From the NCBI GenBank assembly GCA_965227935.1, contig CBDDGS010000019.1, forward strand, positions 1,054,001 to 1,118,000: a stretch of DNA of 64,000 bases, read 5' to 3'. Positions within the stretch are counted from its first letter, which is position 1. Each line of letters starts with the position of its first letter. The notes under the pieces were generated by a model that saw nothing but the letters and a program-made list of their open reading frames with translations, ran no database searches and was not told the DNA's origin. Below, piece by piece: positions 32,084 through 40,550 of this stretch. Source of the stretch: JAWPMT01 sp965227935. GTDB lineage: Bacteria > Bacteroidota > Bacteroidia > Cytophagales > Cyclobacteriaceae. Both the position numbers and the translations under genes were made by a program.

Positions 32084-32947
32084 TCATTGGTGGATATTTG
32101 GTGCCCCAGGCTTACCAAGTATTCGACGGACAAACGTCCAAATAGCGGGAAGCCTGGGCGGTTGCGATAGGGTCTCGAGTATCTTGGTCTTACAGGAAGT
32201 CGTCAGCTGGCTTTGCTTGATTAACTCGCGGGAATGATCAAGGATCAAATGCCGATCCTGCGGCCGAAGTCGACAGCTACTACCGACTATGCCAGAAATC
32301 ATTTTTGAGTCATCGTAGTATTCATCGGAGACAATATTCAGCAGGCTGTTTGGAAGGAGGGCGATCAAGGCATTGGGAATCGGGGAATATCCTAGGATGT
32401 ACTTATTGACTTCTCGCTGTAGACCTGCCATGGGAGGAAAAGTGTCGAAGTACACGAGCTGGCTGTTTCGGTAGGCATAGTTTCTTGTGGTGGGGTGGAG
32501 GCCAATGGCCAGTTTTTTTTCGGACTTCGCAAGAATGAAAGCTACAGTGGCGTTGAGCAGGGCACCCACGACTGAAAGATAGCTTTCAATGTTATCGGCA
32601 TTTTCCAGTTGATGCCTTACCAATGTCTCTGGTTCAAACCTCTCTTGCAGGATCAAGGGTGTCAACCGGCTGCCACTTTGCGCGATGTGCATCTCGGTTT
32701 GTGGTATTGAAACACCAAGATTTTGCAGTTGCTCGATATACAGCCGATGATCAGCTAGTAGTTGTTGTGTTTTCTCCTGGCTGGTCGATGACCGATATAC
32801 TTTAAGGACCTTGCCGGCGAAGGGTCCATCAGTGATCACAGTGGGCTTGGAGAAGAAACCCAACTTCGAAAGTGGTTCAGCTTGCTTTTGATCGAGGATT
32901 AACCGAATAAGTTCTTTATTGAGGGTCTTGTCGAACTGCTGAGACAT
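32084..32947 (-). CDS. Protein of unknown function with kinase-like (APH/phosphotransferase) features
   Basis: 287 residues, soluble. Not a recognised named family. Features suggest a protein-kinase-like fold: VITDGPFAGKVLKVYR could hold the ATP-lysine strand, LADHRLYIEQLQNLGVSIP the helix C region, LILQERFEPETLVRHQL the hinge, GLHPTTRNYAYRNSQLVYFDTFPPM a catalytic-loop/metal-loop analogue (HPTTRN, then FDT in place of DFG). The catalytic Asp of the HxD motif is not obvious, so it may be inactive or atypical. Upstream is the AT-rich gap near the GSII gene. Low certainty on function. Confidence 0.6.
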   Translation of the reverse strand: MSQQFDKTLNKELIRLILDQKQAEPLSKLGFFSKPTVITDGPFAGKVLKVYRSSTSQEKTQQLLADHRLYIEQLQNLGVSIPQTEMHIAQSGSRLTPLILQERFEPETLVRHQLENADNIESYLSVVGALLNATVAFILAKSEKKLAIGLHPTTRNYAYRNSQLVYFDTFPPMAGLQREVNKYILGYSPIPNALIALLPNSLLNIVSDEYYDDSKMISGIVGSSCRLRPQDRHLILDHSRELIKQSQLTTSCKTKILETLSQPPRLPAIWTFVRRILGKPGAPNIHQ

Positions 32948-33242
32948 CGTGGCGCCAAGCTACAAACAATTCGGGAGTGGACGGGAAGGTCATTGCCTGG
33001 GAATCAAGTAAGTTTAGCCTTGCGGAGGACCCGGCCCAGTGAATCGGAGACAGCTCATGAATCAGCCAGTGGCTGGTTTGACGATTCGTGGGCTTGGGGT
33101 CCATGCATTTCAAACCCATTCTTAATTATGGCAAGAAGCGGAAGCTTATTTACTGGTTTGAGGAATGTGGATGGGGCATCTAATTTGAATGTGCAAAGTC
33201 TCCACTGAACACCTTAGAAATATTATTTAAAACCCTGAACGA

Positions 33243-34571
33243 ATGAGTAACGATACACGACGAACTTTTGTAAAAAAAGCGGGATTGGGCGCAGCCAGTC
33301 TTGCCGTGGCACCTACATTCTCTTTTGCGAAACGCGTGGCCCCTTCTGACACAGTAAATGTAGGTCTTATCGGCTGCCGAAGTATGGGGTTTGGCAATCT
33401 GAAAAACCACCTGTCGTTCGACGATGCCCGATGTATTGCCCTTTGCGATGTGGACCAGAATATTCTTGGCGAACGAACCGAAGAGGTGACGAAGGACTTT
33501 GGCCAGAAACCTACGCAATACAGTGACTTTCGTAAAATGCTCGAGAATAAAGATCTCGATGCAGTCATTATAGGCACGCCCGATCACTGGCACTGCCTGC
33601 CCTACGTGTATGCCTGTCAGGAGGGCAAAGCGGTTTACGTGGAGAAGCCAATGGCCAACTCCATTGAAGAGTGCAATATCATGGTTAGAGCCGCTGATCG
33701 GTACGGAGCCGTCGTTCAGGTCGGCCAACAACAGCGAAGTGGAGCGCACTGGCATCAGATCATGAAACTCATTCATTCGGGCCAACTCGGTAAACTGAGG
33801 AAAGTCCAGATCTGGGCCAACTTCAACTATGGCGTAGGACAGAAGAAGAAGCCTGATACTCCGGTTCCCACTGGTGTGGACTACGATTTTTGGCAGGGGC
33901 CAGCGCCACTGAGAAGTACTTTCAATCCGACGAGGTTTCACGGCAGCTGGAGAATGTTTTGGGACTATGGAGGTGGACTTGTGACGGACTGGGGAGTGCA
34001 TCTTATCGATATGGCGCTCTGGGCTGGACAAGTGACAAGTGCGCCAAGGGAAGTCATGGCTTATGGACGCAACTTGTCGTATGCAGATCACAACCACGAG
34101 ACGTTCGACACGATGTCGGTGGTTTGGCCGATGGAGGATTATGTGATTTCCTGGGAGCATACCGCTGGTACGCAGAATGGCCCCGACGACAGGCTCTATG
34201 GGCTTCGGTTCATTTGCGATGACGCCACCATCGTTGCCAACAGGTCAGGATTCAAGCTGGTCCCAGAGTGGGACAATGACAAGAAAGCGCACACCATGGA
34301 GCCGATGGAGGTAAAAGTCGAAGGGGAAAACCATCGAGTCCATGCCAGGAATTTTCTCGATTGCATCAAATCCGATGATCGATCGACGGCTTGTCCTCCG
34401 GCCATTGGCAGGCAGGTGGCGTTATATGCACACATGGCCAATATTGCCGTGAGGTCAGAGGAAGGTCGATTGCAATGGGATGACTCCAAGAACAAGTTTT
34501 CGGAGGGCAAGGCGGCGAATCAGTACATCAAGCCCGAGTACCGGAAACCTTGGGAACTGCCCAAAGTGTGA
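33243..34571 (+). CDS. Tat-exported Gfo/Idh/MocA-family oxidoreductase
   Basis: 442 residues. The twin-arginine signal TRRTFVKKAGLGAASLAVAP (about 5-24) indicates export of a folded NAD(P)-containing enzyme to the periplasm. Rossmann motif GLIGCRSMG (41-49), DHWHCLPYVYACQEGKAVYVEKP with the family EKP triad (134-136), and VQVGQQQRSGAHWHQIM. The C-terminal domain ends with KPEYRKPWELP. The family oxidises or reduces sugars; exported members occur in carbohydrate-degrading loci of Bacteroidota, often with GH109-like or sugar-epimerising roles. It precedes the sulfatase/rhamnosidase operon, but a terminator lies between. Confidence 0.9.
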   Translation: MSNDTRRTFVKKAGLGAASLAVAPTFSFAKRVAPSDTVNVGLIGCRSMGFGNLKNHLSFDDARCIALCDVDQNILGERTEEVTKDFGQKPTQYSDFRKMLENKDLDAVIIGTPDHWHCLPYVYACQEGKAVYVEKPMANSIEECNIMVRAADRYGAVVQVGQQQRSGAHWHQIMKLIHSGQLGKLRKVQIWANFNYGVGQKKKPDTPVPTGVDYDFWQGPAPLRSTFNPTRFHGSWRMFWDYGGGLVTDWGVHLIDMALWAGQVTSAPREVMAYGRNLSYADHNHETFDTMSVVWPMEDYVISWEHTAGTQNGPDDRLYGLRFICDDATIVANRSGFKLVPEWDNDKKAHTMEPMEVKVEGENHRVHARNFLDCIKSDDRSTACPPAIGRQVALYAHMANIAVRSEEGRLQWDDSKNKFSEGKAANQYIKPEYRKPWELPKV

Positions 34572-34905
34572 TACTGGAAGGTGTCATCTCCCTAGGCTAC
34601 GTGAGATGCTGTGGAGACCAGCACGCGTATGAGAATGTTCAGAGGTGAAGATCAGTGTCTGCTGGCTCGAGGCAGAAGGTTGCCTCCGGTACCCACAGGA
34701 TAGCCATTAGCATAAGTATTCGTCTCTTTAACTCCGCTACACAGCGATTCTTCATACTATTATTGGGAAAAGGTTTGGCACGGCGGTCGAAGACCAAAGT
34801 GCCTTTTTTCTTTGGGTGGCTCTCCATGGAAGTGGTAATCGCGAAAGCGCAGGACACAAGCCGAAGTGCAGGATACTAATTTTCCAAATTGATTTAAATT
34901 CCTTC
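34572..34905. other. Gap between Gfo/Idh gene and sulfatase operon
   Basis: 334 bases with no protein-like frame. It contains CATCTC...GAGATG (a 6-base stem about 25 bases after the stop) and the terminator at 34777-34808, so the Gfo/Idh mRNA would have a 200-base 3' untranslated part, or a separate small RNA ends there. Confidence 0.5.
34777..34808 (+). terminator. Rho-independent terminator before the sulfatase operon
   Basis: GGCAC (34777-34781) pairs with GTGCC (34799-34803); inside, GGTC-GAA-GACC forms a second stem; six T follow. It separates the Gfo/Idh gene from the downstream polysaccharide operon. Confidence 0.75.
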
Positions 34906-36834
34906 ATGCAATTGCGTCTCAACTACACACCCATTTATTTACTTCTTGCTTGCCTCCTTTCCTGTGGGAGGCAGGAAGACAGCGCTTCCTCCAGGACCGC
35001 ACGTCCGAATATCATTTTTTTAGTTGCTGAGGATATAGGTCCTGCGCTGGGATGTTATGGAGACCCTCGGGCCCTGACACCCAACATCGATCGGCTGGCT
35101 GCAAACGGCATTCGATTTGACCGGGCTTATGCTACTGCTCCCATTTGCGCGCCATCCAGGTCGACCTTGATGACAGGAATCTATGCCACCTCTCTTGGGA
35201 CGCAGCACCTGAGAAGCGAAACGCCATTTCCAGAGACACTAAAGACCTTGCCCGAGTACCTTTCGGCAGCGGGCTACTTCACTTCCAATCGCAACAAGAC
35301 GGACTACAATTTTGACCCGACGAATCGGTGGGAGCATTGGTCTGGGAGCCTGGCGCCGTGGAGGGCCAGAGAGGAAAATCGTCCTTTCTACAGCTTCATC
35401 AATGTCGGGCCCTCCCATGAAGGAAGTGTGAACAATGAGGATCGCTATCAGGAGAATCGCAGAGATCTGATTGCCCTCGGTTTGGAGCCCACCAATCCCA
35501 GAGCGGTCAAATTGCCACCTTATTATCCCGACACAGAAGACACCAGGGCCGTTTGGGCTCGGTACTACGATGTGCTGCAACTCCTGGACCACAATGTGGG
35601 CCAGGTGATGGATTCGCTGGAAGCAGACGGCCTGGCTGAGGAGACCATCGTGTTCTTCTTTGGTGACCATGGTTTTGGGATGCCACGCTACAAAAGGTGG
35701 CTGTACAATACAGGGATCCACGTGCCTTTGATTGTGCAGTTTCCCGACAAATTCCAGGACCTGATGCCAGCTCAAAAAGGCATAGCCACGGATCGGATCG
35801 TAAGTTTTGTGGATTTCCCACCTACGGTTCTCAATCTGGCCGGGGCAGATATTCCTTCAACCATGCAGGGTCAGCCCTTTTTGGGTGCTGAATTGCCAAC
35901 ACCGCGCCCATACGCCTTCGCGGCTAGGGACCGTGCGGACGATATGTTTGAGATGTCGAGGGCCGTGACGGATGGTCGGTACATCTATATCCGGCATTAT
36001 ATGCCGCACCTGCCTTATATCCAGTCTGGTCATATCAATGGGGATCAAAAGACCGCCTACCGAGCCCTTCGGAATGCCCGCAAAGCAGGATTGAACAATA
36101 CCGAGCAAAACAAGCTATGGTTCAGCAAGCCGCCAGAGGAACTGTACGACCTGGAATCAGATCCCGATGAATTGAACAATCTCGCGGGGCACAAGGGATA
36201 CCGAGAGATACAAACGACCCTTAGCGGTGAGCTCAGGGCGTGGATGTCATATACTCGCGACCTGGGGCTGCTGACGGAGTCGGAATATATGCTGCGGTCC
36301 GAAGGTTCGTCCCCTTACGAATACGCCGTCGGAGAGACTGACTTCCAGGTCATGGAGATATTGGATGCCGCGGATAAAGTTGGGAGCACCGAAGAGCAAG
36401 AGCTGGTACGACTGTTGAGCCACGAAGACAGTGGTGTGCGATACTGGGGGATAATGGCACTGCAACAATTGGACGGCTTGACAGATGATGCGCTATTTGC
36501 TGCAAAGGAGTTGTTGAGCGATCCTTCTCCAAGTGTGCAGATCGCAGCGGCGGAGTTGTTATTGCGTTTGGGGAGTGATCCCCAAGCTGTGCAAACCCTG
36601 GGAGCCCTCGTGCGAAGCGAAAGGCCATGGGTTTCTCTGGAGGCAGCAAGAGCCATCCAATTAGTAGGGGAGAAGGCCAGGCCCCTGATTCCTATCATAT
36701 ATGAGGTACTGGAGAAGAATCTGGGTGAACCGGGCCAGCGATTGAAATACAAGGACTTCAACTATGCGGCCTTTACCAGCTGGGCCCTGGAATTCGCTTT
36801 GAAAGAACTGGGCGAGGACATTGAAATGGGTTAA
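34906..36834 (+). CDS. Sulfatase lipoprotein with C-terminal HEAT-like repeats
   Basis: 642 residues from the ATG at 34906, which starts a lipoprotein signal MQLRLNYTPIYLLLACLLSC (Cys20). Sulfatase signature CAPSRSTLMTG with the formylglycine Cys at about residue 81; PNIIFLVAEDIG binds Ca through the D near residue 42; GDHGFGMPRYKRW and DLESDPDELNNLAGH follow. After about residue 490 come three or more HEAT/PBS-like helical repeats (LLSHEDSGVRYWGIMALQQL, LLSDPSPSVQIAAAELLLRLG, LVRSERPWVSLEAARAIQLVG). It hydrolyses sulfate esters of glycans at the cell surface; the substrate is unknown. It is the first gene of an operon with GH78, CE7 and another hydrolase. Confidence 0.92.
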   Translation: MQLRLNYTPIYLLLACLLSCGRQEDSASSRTARPNIIFLVAEDIGPALGCYGDPRALTPNIDRLAANGIRFDRAYATAPICAPSRSTLMTGIYATSLGTQHLRSETPFPETLKTLPEYLSAAGYFTSNRNKTDYNFDPTNRWEHWSGSLAPWRAREENRPFYSFINVGPSHEGSVNNEDRYQENRRDLIALGLEPTNPRAVKLPPYYPDTEDTRAVWARYYDVLQLLDHNVGQVMDSLEADGLAEETIVFFFGDHGFGMPRYKRWLYNTGIHVPLIVQFPDKFQDLMPAQKGIATDRIVSFVDFPPTVLNLAGADIPSTMQGQPFLGAELPTPRPYAFAARDRADDMFEMSRAVTDGRYIYIRHYMPHLPYIQSGHINGDQKTAYRALRNARKAGLNNTEQNKLWFSKPPEELYDLESDPDELNNLAGHKGYREIQTTLSGELRAWMSYTRDLGLLTESEYMLRSEGSSPYEYAVGETDFQVMEILDAADKVGSTEEQELVRLLSHEDSGVRYWGIMALQQLDGLTDDALFAAKELLSDPSPSVQIAAAELLLRLGSDPQAVQTLGALVRSERPWVSLEAARAIQLVGEKARPLIPIIYEVLEKNLGEPGQRLKYKDFNYAAFTSWALEFALKELGEDIEMG

Positions 36835-36844
36835 TGAATTGGTG

Positions 36845-39208
36845 ATGAAGAAGCTACTATTCCTCCTATCCATCATGTGTTTCGAAGGAGCCCTCGCTCA
36901 AGAGCAGGCGCCATGGATTGCCTACCCTACGGCGAATAATCAGGGCTACGGGGTCTACCACTTTCGCAAGACACTTGACCTCGAGGCGGTTCCTGAGCAG
37001 TTGGTGGTTCACATCAGCGCTGACAATAGATATCACTTCTTCGTCAATGGTAAGCGGCTGTGCTATGGTCCCGCCAAGGGAGATTTGACAACCTACAAAT
37101 ACGATGTCATCGACATTGCGCCTTTCCTCCGGCCCGGTGAGAATTTACTGGCGGCAACGGTATTCAATCAGGGCCCGGAGAGAGCTGATGCATTCATCTC
37201 GGTACAAACCGCCCTGATGGTCCGCGCCGAAGACCCGGAATGGCAGGAGGAGATCAATACAAATTCGTCCTGGCGATGCTATGAAAACCGAGCGTACCAG
37301 CCAGTCACTTACCACGAGATGCTCTTCGAACACCGCTGGTTCTATGGGTACTACGCTTGTGGCCCCGGCGACCGGTTAGATGCTGAGGAGTATCCATGGG
37401 GGTGGGAGGACCATGGGTTTGACGATGCCGGTTGGGTGGCGGCGCAGGAATTGATCTTCCAACAGGGTCGGGGAGGATTTGGCGCAAGGTTTGGACCTCC
37501 ATGGCAGTTGGTCCCTCGGAATATTGCCTTTATGGATAGCTATGTCGAGAAACCCAAAAAGGTGCGTCGGGCTATCAATGTTGACGGGGCAGACAGCTTT
37601 TTGCAGGGAGCTACTGCGACTGTGCCGGCCAACACTCAGGCGACCCTGCTTTTTGATTATGAGCTCTTTACAATGGGGTATCCAGAACTTACGATAAGAG
37701 GCGGTAGTGGTAGTGAAATCGAGATTAAGTACGCTGAAGCGCTCTACGAGGCGGTCCATCTCAAAGGTCACCGCGACTCTGTCAATGGTATTTCCATGGA
37801 GGGCGTTTGGGACGTCTTTCTACCAGACGGTAAGGAACGGACATTCCGACCCCTCTGGAAGCGGGCCTTCAGGTATGTGCAGCTCGACATTGTCACAAAG
37901 AACGAGCCGCTGGAAATTGTTTCATTCAGTAGCGAGTATTCTGGTTACCCCTATCGAGATATGGCAACATTTGTGTCTAGTGATGCGCGCCTCGATGAGA
38001 TCTTCCAGATGAGCCAGCAAACCCTGCGAATGTGCTCTGGAGAGACATATTATGACACGCCGTATTACGAGCAACTGAGCTATGGTGGTGACAATAGGCC
38101 CATCAGCAATATTTCGATCTACAACAATACCGACGACCGCCTCTTTCGTGAAGTGATGCGTCTCTATAGCCAGTCACAGAACCCCGAAACGGGGTTGATG
38201 TTTTCTGCCTATCCCTCCAAGCGAACGCATTGGGACAATGGTACATGGTCGTTGGCATGGATCCAGAGCCTGAAGGATTATTATATGTTAAGAGGTGACA
38301 AAGAATTTGTCCTTCAGTTCACTGAGGAAATCGAGCGGGTGCTCCAATATTTTGATGAGCGCATCGATGAGAGCACTGGTGTTCTCGGCAATCTGCCGGG
38401 GCTAAATTTCATTGACTGGAGCATCACCAAAGGTCGACTACCGCGTCGTGACGAGTTGGATAAAACCCAAGGGTCGGTATTGGTTTCACTCGTCTATGCA
38501 CATACTTTGGATTGCGCGTCGAAGTTGTACGGCGAACTGGGTCTGGCCGAAAAGGCTCATGGCTTTGATGAAAAGGCCAGTGCCCTCAAGGATGCTGTGA
38601 TTCGGGGAGCCTGGAATGATGACAAGCAGCTATTTACTGACCAGTTGGGGGCCGATGTCTATTCGCAGCATACAAACATCATGGCTATTCTGTGTGACAT
38701 CTTTCCCGCAGAGGAGCAAGCGGCACTCCTTCAGCGGGTTTTGGAGGAAGATGTTTTTGTCGAATATGCAAGCTCCTATTTTTCATTCTTTCTATTCAAA
38801 GCCATGGACAAAGTGGGACGACCGGACTTATACATTCCCAATCTGGGCCACTGGCAGCAGTTCATCGATCGCGGTTTGACTACTACCGGTGAAACAGGGT
38901 TCGCTTCTCATGATAGGTCCGACTGCCACGCCTGGAGCGCTCATCCTGCATACTACCATCTCAGCATCATCGCAGGTATCCGGCCAGCGGATGTGGGATT
39001 TGAGACAGTGGAGATTAGTCCAACGTTGGGAGACCTTACGAGCCTGCAGGCCGACATGCCACATCCGAAGGGTCGCATCGCAGTGGACTATGAGATCAGA
39101 AGGGGGAAACTTCGAGGCACCATCACGCTTCCTGAGGGAATGAGTGGTACATTTAACTACGGGGACCTTGTGTTGCGATTGCAATCGGGATCCAACAAAA
39201 TCAGATAG
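36845..39208 (+). CDS. Alpha-L-rhamnosidase-like glycoside hydrolase (GH78 family)
   Basis: 787 residues from the ATG at 36845, which opens on a signal peptide (MKKLLFLLSIMCFEGALAQ); an upstream ATG at 36821 overlaps the sulfatase gene. N-terminal beta-sandwich domains (about 25-370) contain VHISADNRYHFFVNGKRL, the usual jelly-roll pattern. The (alpha/alpha)6 catalytic domain begins about 375, with the region YDTPYYEQLSYGGDNR (about 402-417), the equivalent of the GH78 DCPxRERxxWxGD acid motif. The C-terminal domain has the typical GIRPADVGFETVEISPTLGD end. It likely removes terminal alpha-L-rhamnose from a polysaccharide; other related sugars are possible. Ten bases after the sulfatase gene. 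Confidence 0.88.
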   Translation: MKKLLFLLSIMCFEGALAQEQAPWIAYPTANNQGYGVYHFRKTLDLEAVPEQLVVHISADNRYHFFVNGKRLCYGPAKGDLTTYKYDVIDIAPFLRPGENLLAATVFNQGPERADAFISVQTALMVRAEDPEWQEEINTNSSWRCYENRAYQPVTYHEMLFEHRWFYGYYACGPGDRLDAEEYPWGWEDHGFDDAGWVAAQELIFQQGRGGFGARFGPPWQLVPRNIAFMDSYVEKPKKVRRAINVDGADSFLQGATATVPANTQATLLFDYELFTMGYPELTIRGGSGSEIEIKYAEALYEAVHLKGHRDSVNGISMEGVWDVFLPDGKERTFRPLWKRAFRYVQLDIVTKNEPLEIVSFSSEYSGYPYRDMATFVSSDARLDEIFQMSQQTLRMCSGETYYDTPYYEQLSYGGDNRPISNISIYNNTDDRLFREVMRLYSQSQNPETGLMFSAYPSKRTHWDNGTWSLAWIQSLKDYYMLRGDKEFVLQFTEEIERVLQYFDERIDESTGVLGNLPGLNFIDWSITKGRLPRRDELDKTQGSVLVSLVYAHTLDCASKLYGELGLAEKAHGFDEKASALKDAVIRGAWNDDKQLFTDQLGADVYSQHTNIMAILCDIFPAEEQAALLQRVLEEDVFVEYASSYFSFFLFKAMDKVGRPDLYIPNLGHWQQFIDRGLTTTGETGFASHDRSDCHAWSAHPAYYHLSIIAGIRPADVGFETVEISPTLGDLTSLQADMPHPKGRIAVDYEIRRGKLRGTITLPEGMSGTFNYGDLVLRLQSGSNKIR

Positions 39209-39233
39209 CTTCCAACCCTAAACCCAGATCAAA

Positions 39234-40547
39234 ATGCAAACGAAAGAAATACTCACAGTGATCATTGCGCTTGCTGTCATGTCGGCGCATGCTCAGCCAC
39301 GAAAGCAGCGAGTCGAGGTACAAGTCACCCCTGTGGAATTGGATTGGACTTATGAATTGGGCGATCGTGCCGACTACAATATTAGTATCCTCGTCAATGA
39401 ACAGCCTGTGCCAAATGCCCAGGTCAGTTATTCTTACGGCTTTGAGAACGTCGATCCTATGAAGGAGGGGGACCTCACTTTGAAGGAGGGCCGTACTGTA
39501 CTTCGCGGACCGGTGATCAAGGAGCCAGGGTTTGTCAGGTGCGCTGTCACCTTTGAGTATGCCGGGGAGACCTATCGTGGCGCTGGAAGTGCTGGGTTTG
39601 CTCCCGGGCAGATACAGCCGACCGTAGATCACCCAGAGGATTTCGACGAGTTCTGGAACAATGCAAAGGCAGAGTTGGCCGAGATACCTATGGATCCCAT
39701 TGTCACGCTACAGCCTGACTTGTGCACAGCGGAGATCGATGTATATCATGTCAACCTACAAAATGTTCGGATGCCCGGGGCATGGCGTGGCAATAGTAGG
39801 TTTTATGGCATGCTTTCAGTACCGAAGGCACCCGGAAAGTATCCGGCGATCCTGGCCGTGCCAGGGGCAGGGATTCGGCCTTACGGTCGGGATGATAGGG
39901 CCGCCAATGGCGTAATTGTTTTTCGCGTGGGTATTCATGGTATACCCGTGAACATGGACCCGGAGGTATATCAGTCGCTGGCAACTGGCGCACTCGCCGG
40001 CTACCAAAACTTCAACCTCGATGATAGGGATTGGTATTACTACAAGCGAGTCTATCTCGGTTGCGTGCGGGCCATTGACTATATCTACTCACTAGAAAAG
40101 TTTGATGGTGAGTCGCTGGCAGTGAATGGTGGAAGTCAGGGAGGTGCGCTCTCAATTATCACGGCCGGACTTGACGATAGGGTTGACTACCTGGCAGCTT
40201 ATTATCCCGCACTCAGTGATCTTACCGGGTACGCTCATGGCCGTTCTGGCGGATGGCCGCATATGTTCAGGGGAGATTTGGACAAGACAACTTTGGAGCG
40301 ATGGAGCAAGACCATCGCCTATTACGACGTAGTCAATTTCGCGAGAAGGGTCGAAGTGCCAGGCTGGTATAGCTGGGGATACAACGACAACGTCTGTCCT
40401 CCGACGTCGATGCACGCCGCATACAATGTGATTCCCGGCGAGAAGGAGTGGTCGCCCTACTATGAGACGGAACACTGGACATTTCCCGAACAACGCGAGG
40501 AAGGGAATGGGTGGCTCTTTTCAAAACTTGAGATAACCAATGATTAA
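39234..40547 (+). CDS. Secreted CE7/AXE1-family carbohydrate esterase
   Basis: 437 residues with signal peptide (ends SAHAQ). The N-terminal part is a beta-sandwich, then the AXE1 alpha/beta-hydrolase domain starts near FDEFWNNAKAELAEIP. The triad is visible: Ser in NGGSQGGAL (about 301), Asp in GYNDNVCPPTS (about 385), His in ETEHW (about 412). The family removes acetyl groups from xylan, cephalosporin-like or other sugars. It is 25 bases after the GH78 gene in the same operon, so it probably deacetylates the same substrate. Confidence 0.9.
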   Translation: MQTKEILTVIIALAVMSAHAQPRKQRVEVQVTPVELDWTYELGDRADYNISILVNEQPVPNAQVSYSYGFENVDPMKEGDLTLKEGRTVLRGPVIKEPGFVRCAVTFEYAGETYRGAGSAGFAPGQIQPTVDHPEDFDEFWNNAKAELAEIPMDPIVTLQPDLCTAEIDVYHVNLQNVRMPGAWRGNSRFYGMLSVPKAPGKYPAILAVPGAGIRPYGRDDRAANGVIVFRVGIHGIPVNMDPEVYQSLATGALAGYQNFNLDDRDWYYYKRVYLGCVRAIDYIYSLEKFDGESLAVNGGSQGGALSIITAGLDDRVDYLAAYYPALSDLTGYAHGRSGGWPHMFRGDLDKTTLERWSKTIAYYDVVNFARRVEVPGWYSWGYNDNVCPPTSMHAAYNVIPGEKEWSPYYETEHWTFPEQREEGNGWLFSKLEITND

Positions 40548-40550
40548 TTG

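Noticed and set aside
33180..34160. 326-residue minus-strand frame antisense to the Gfo/Idh gene
   Set aside because: The + strand encodes a clear Tat signal, Rossmann fold and EKP motif; the antisense frame has repetitive His/Arg-rich shadow composition.
34655..34879. Possible small + strand gene before the sulfatase operon
   Set aside because: It crosses a strong terminator hairpin and has no conserved features.
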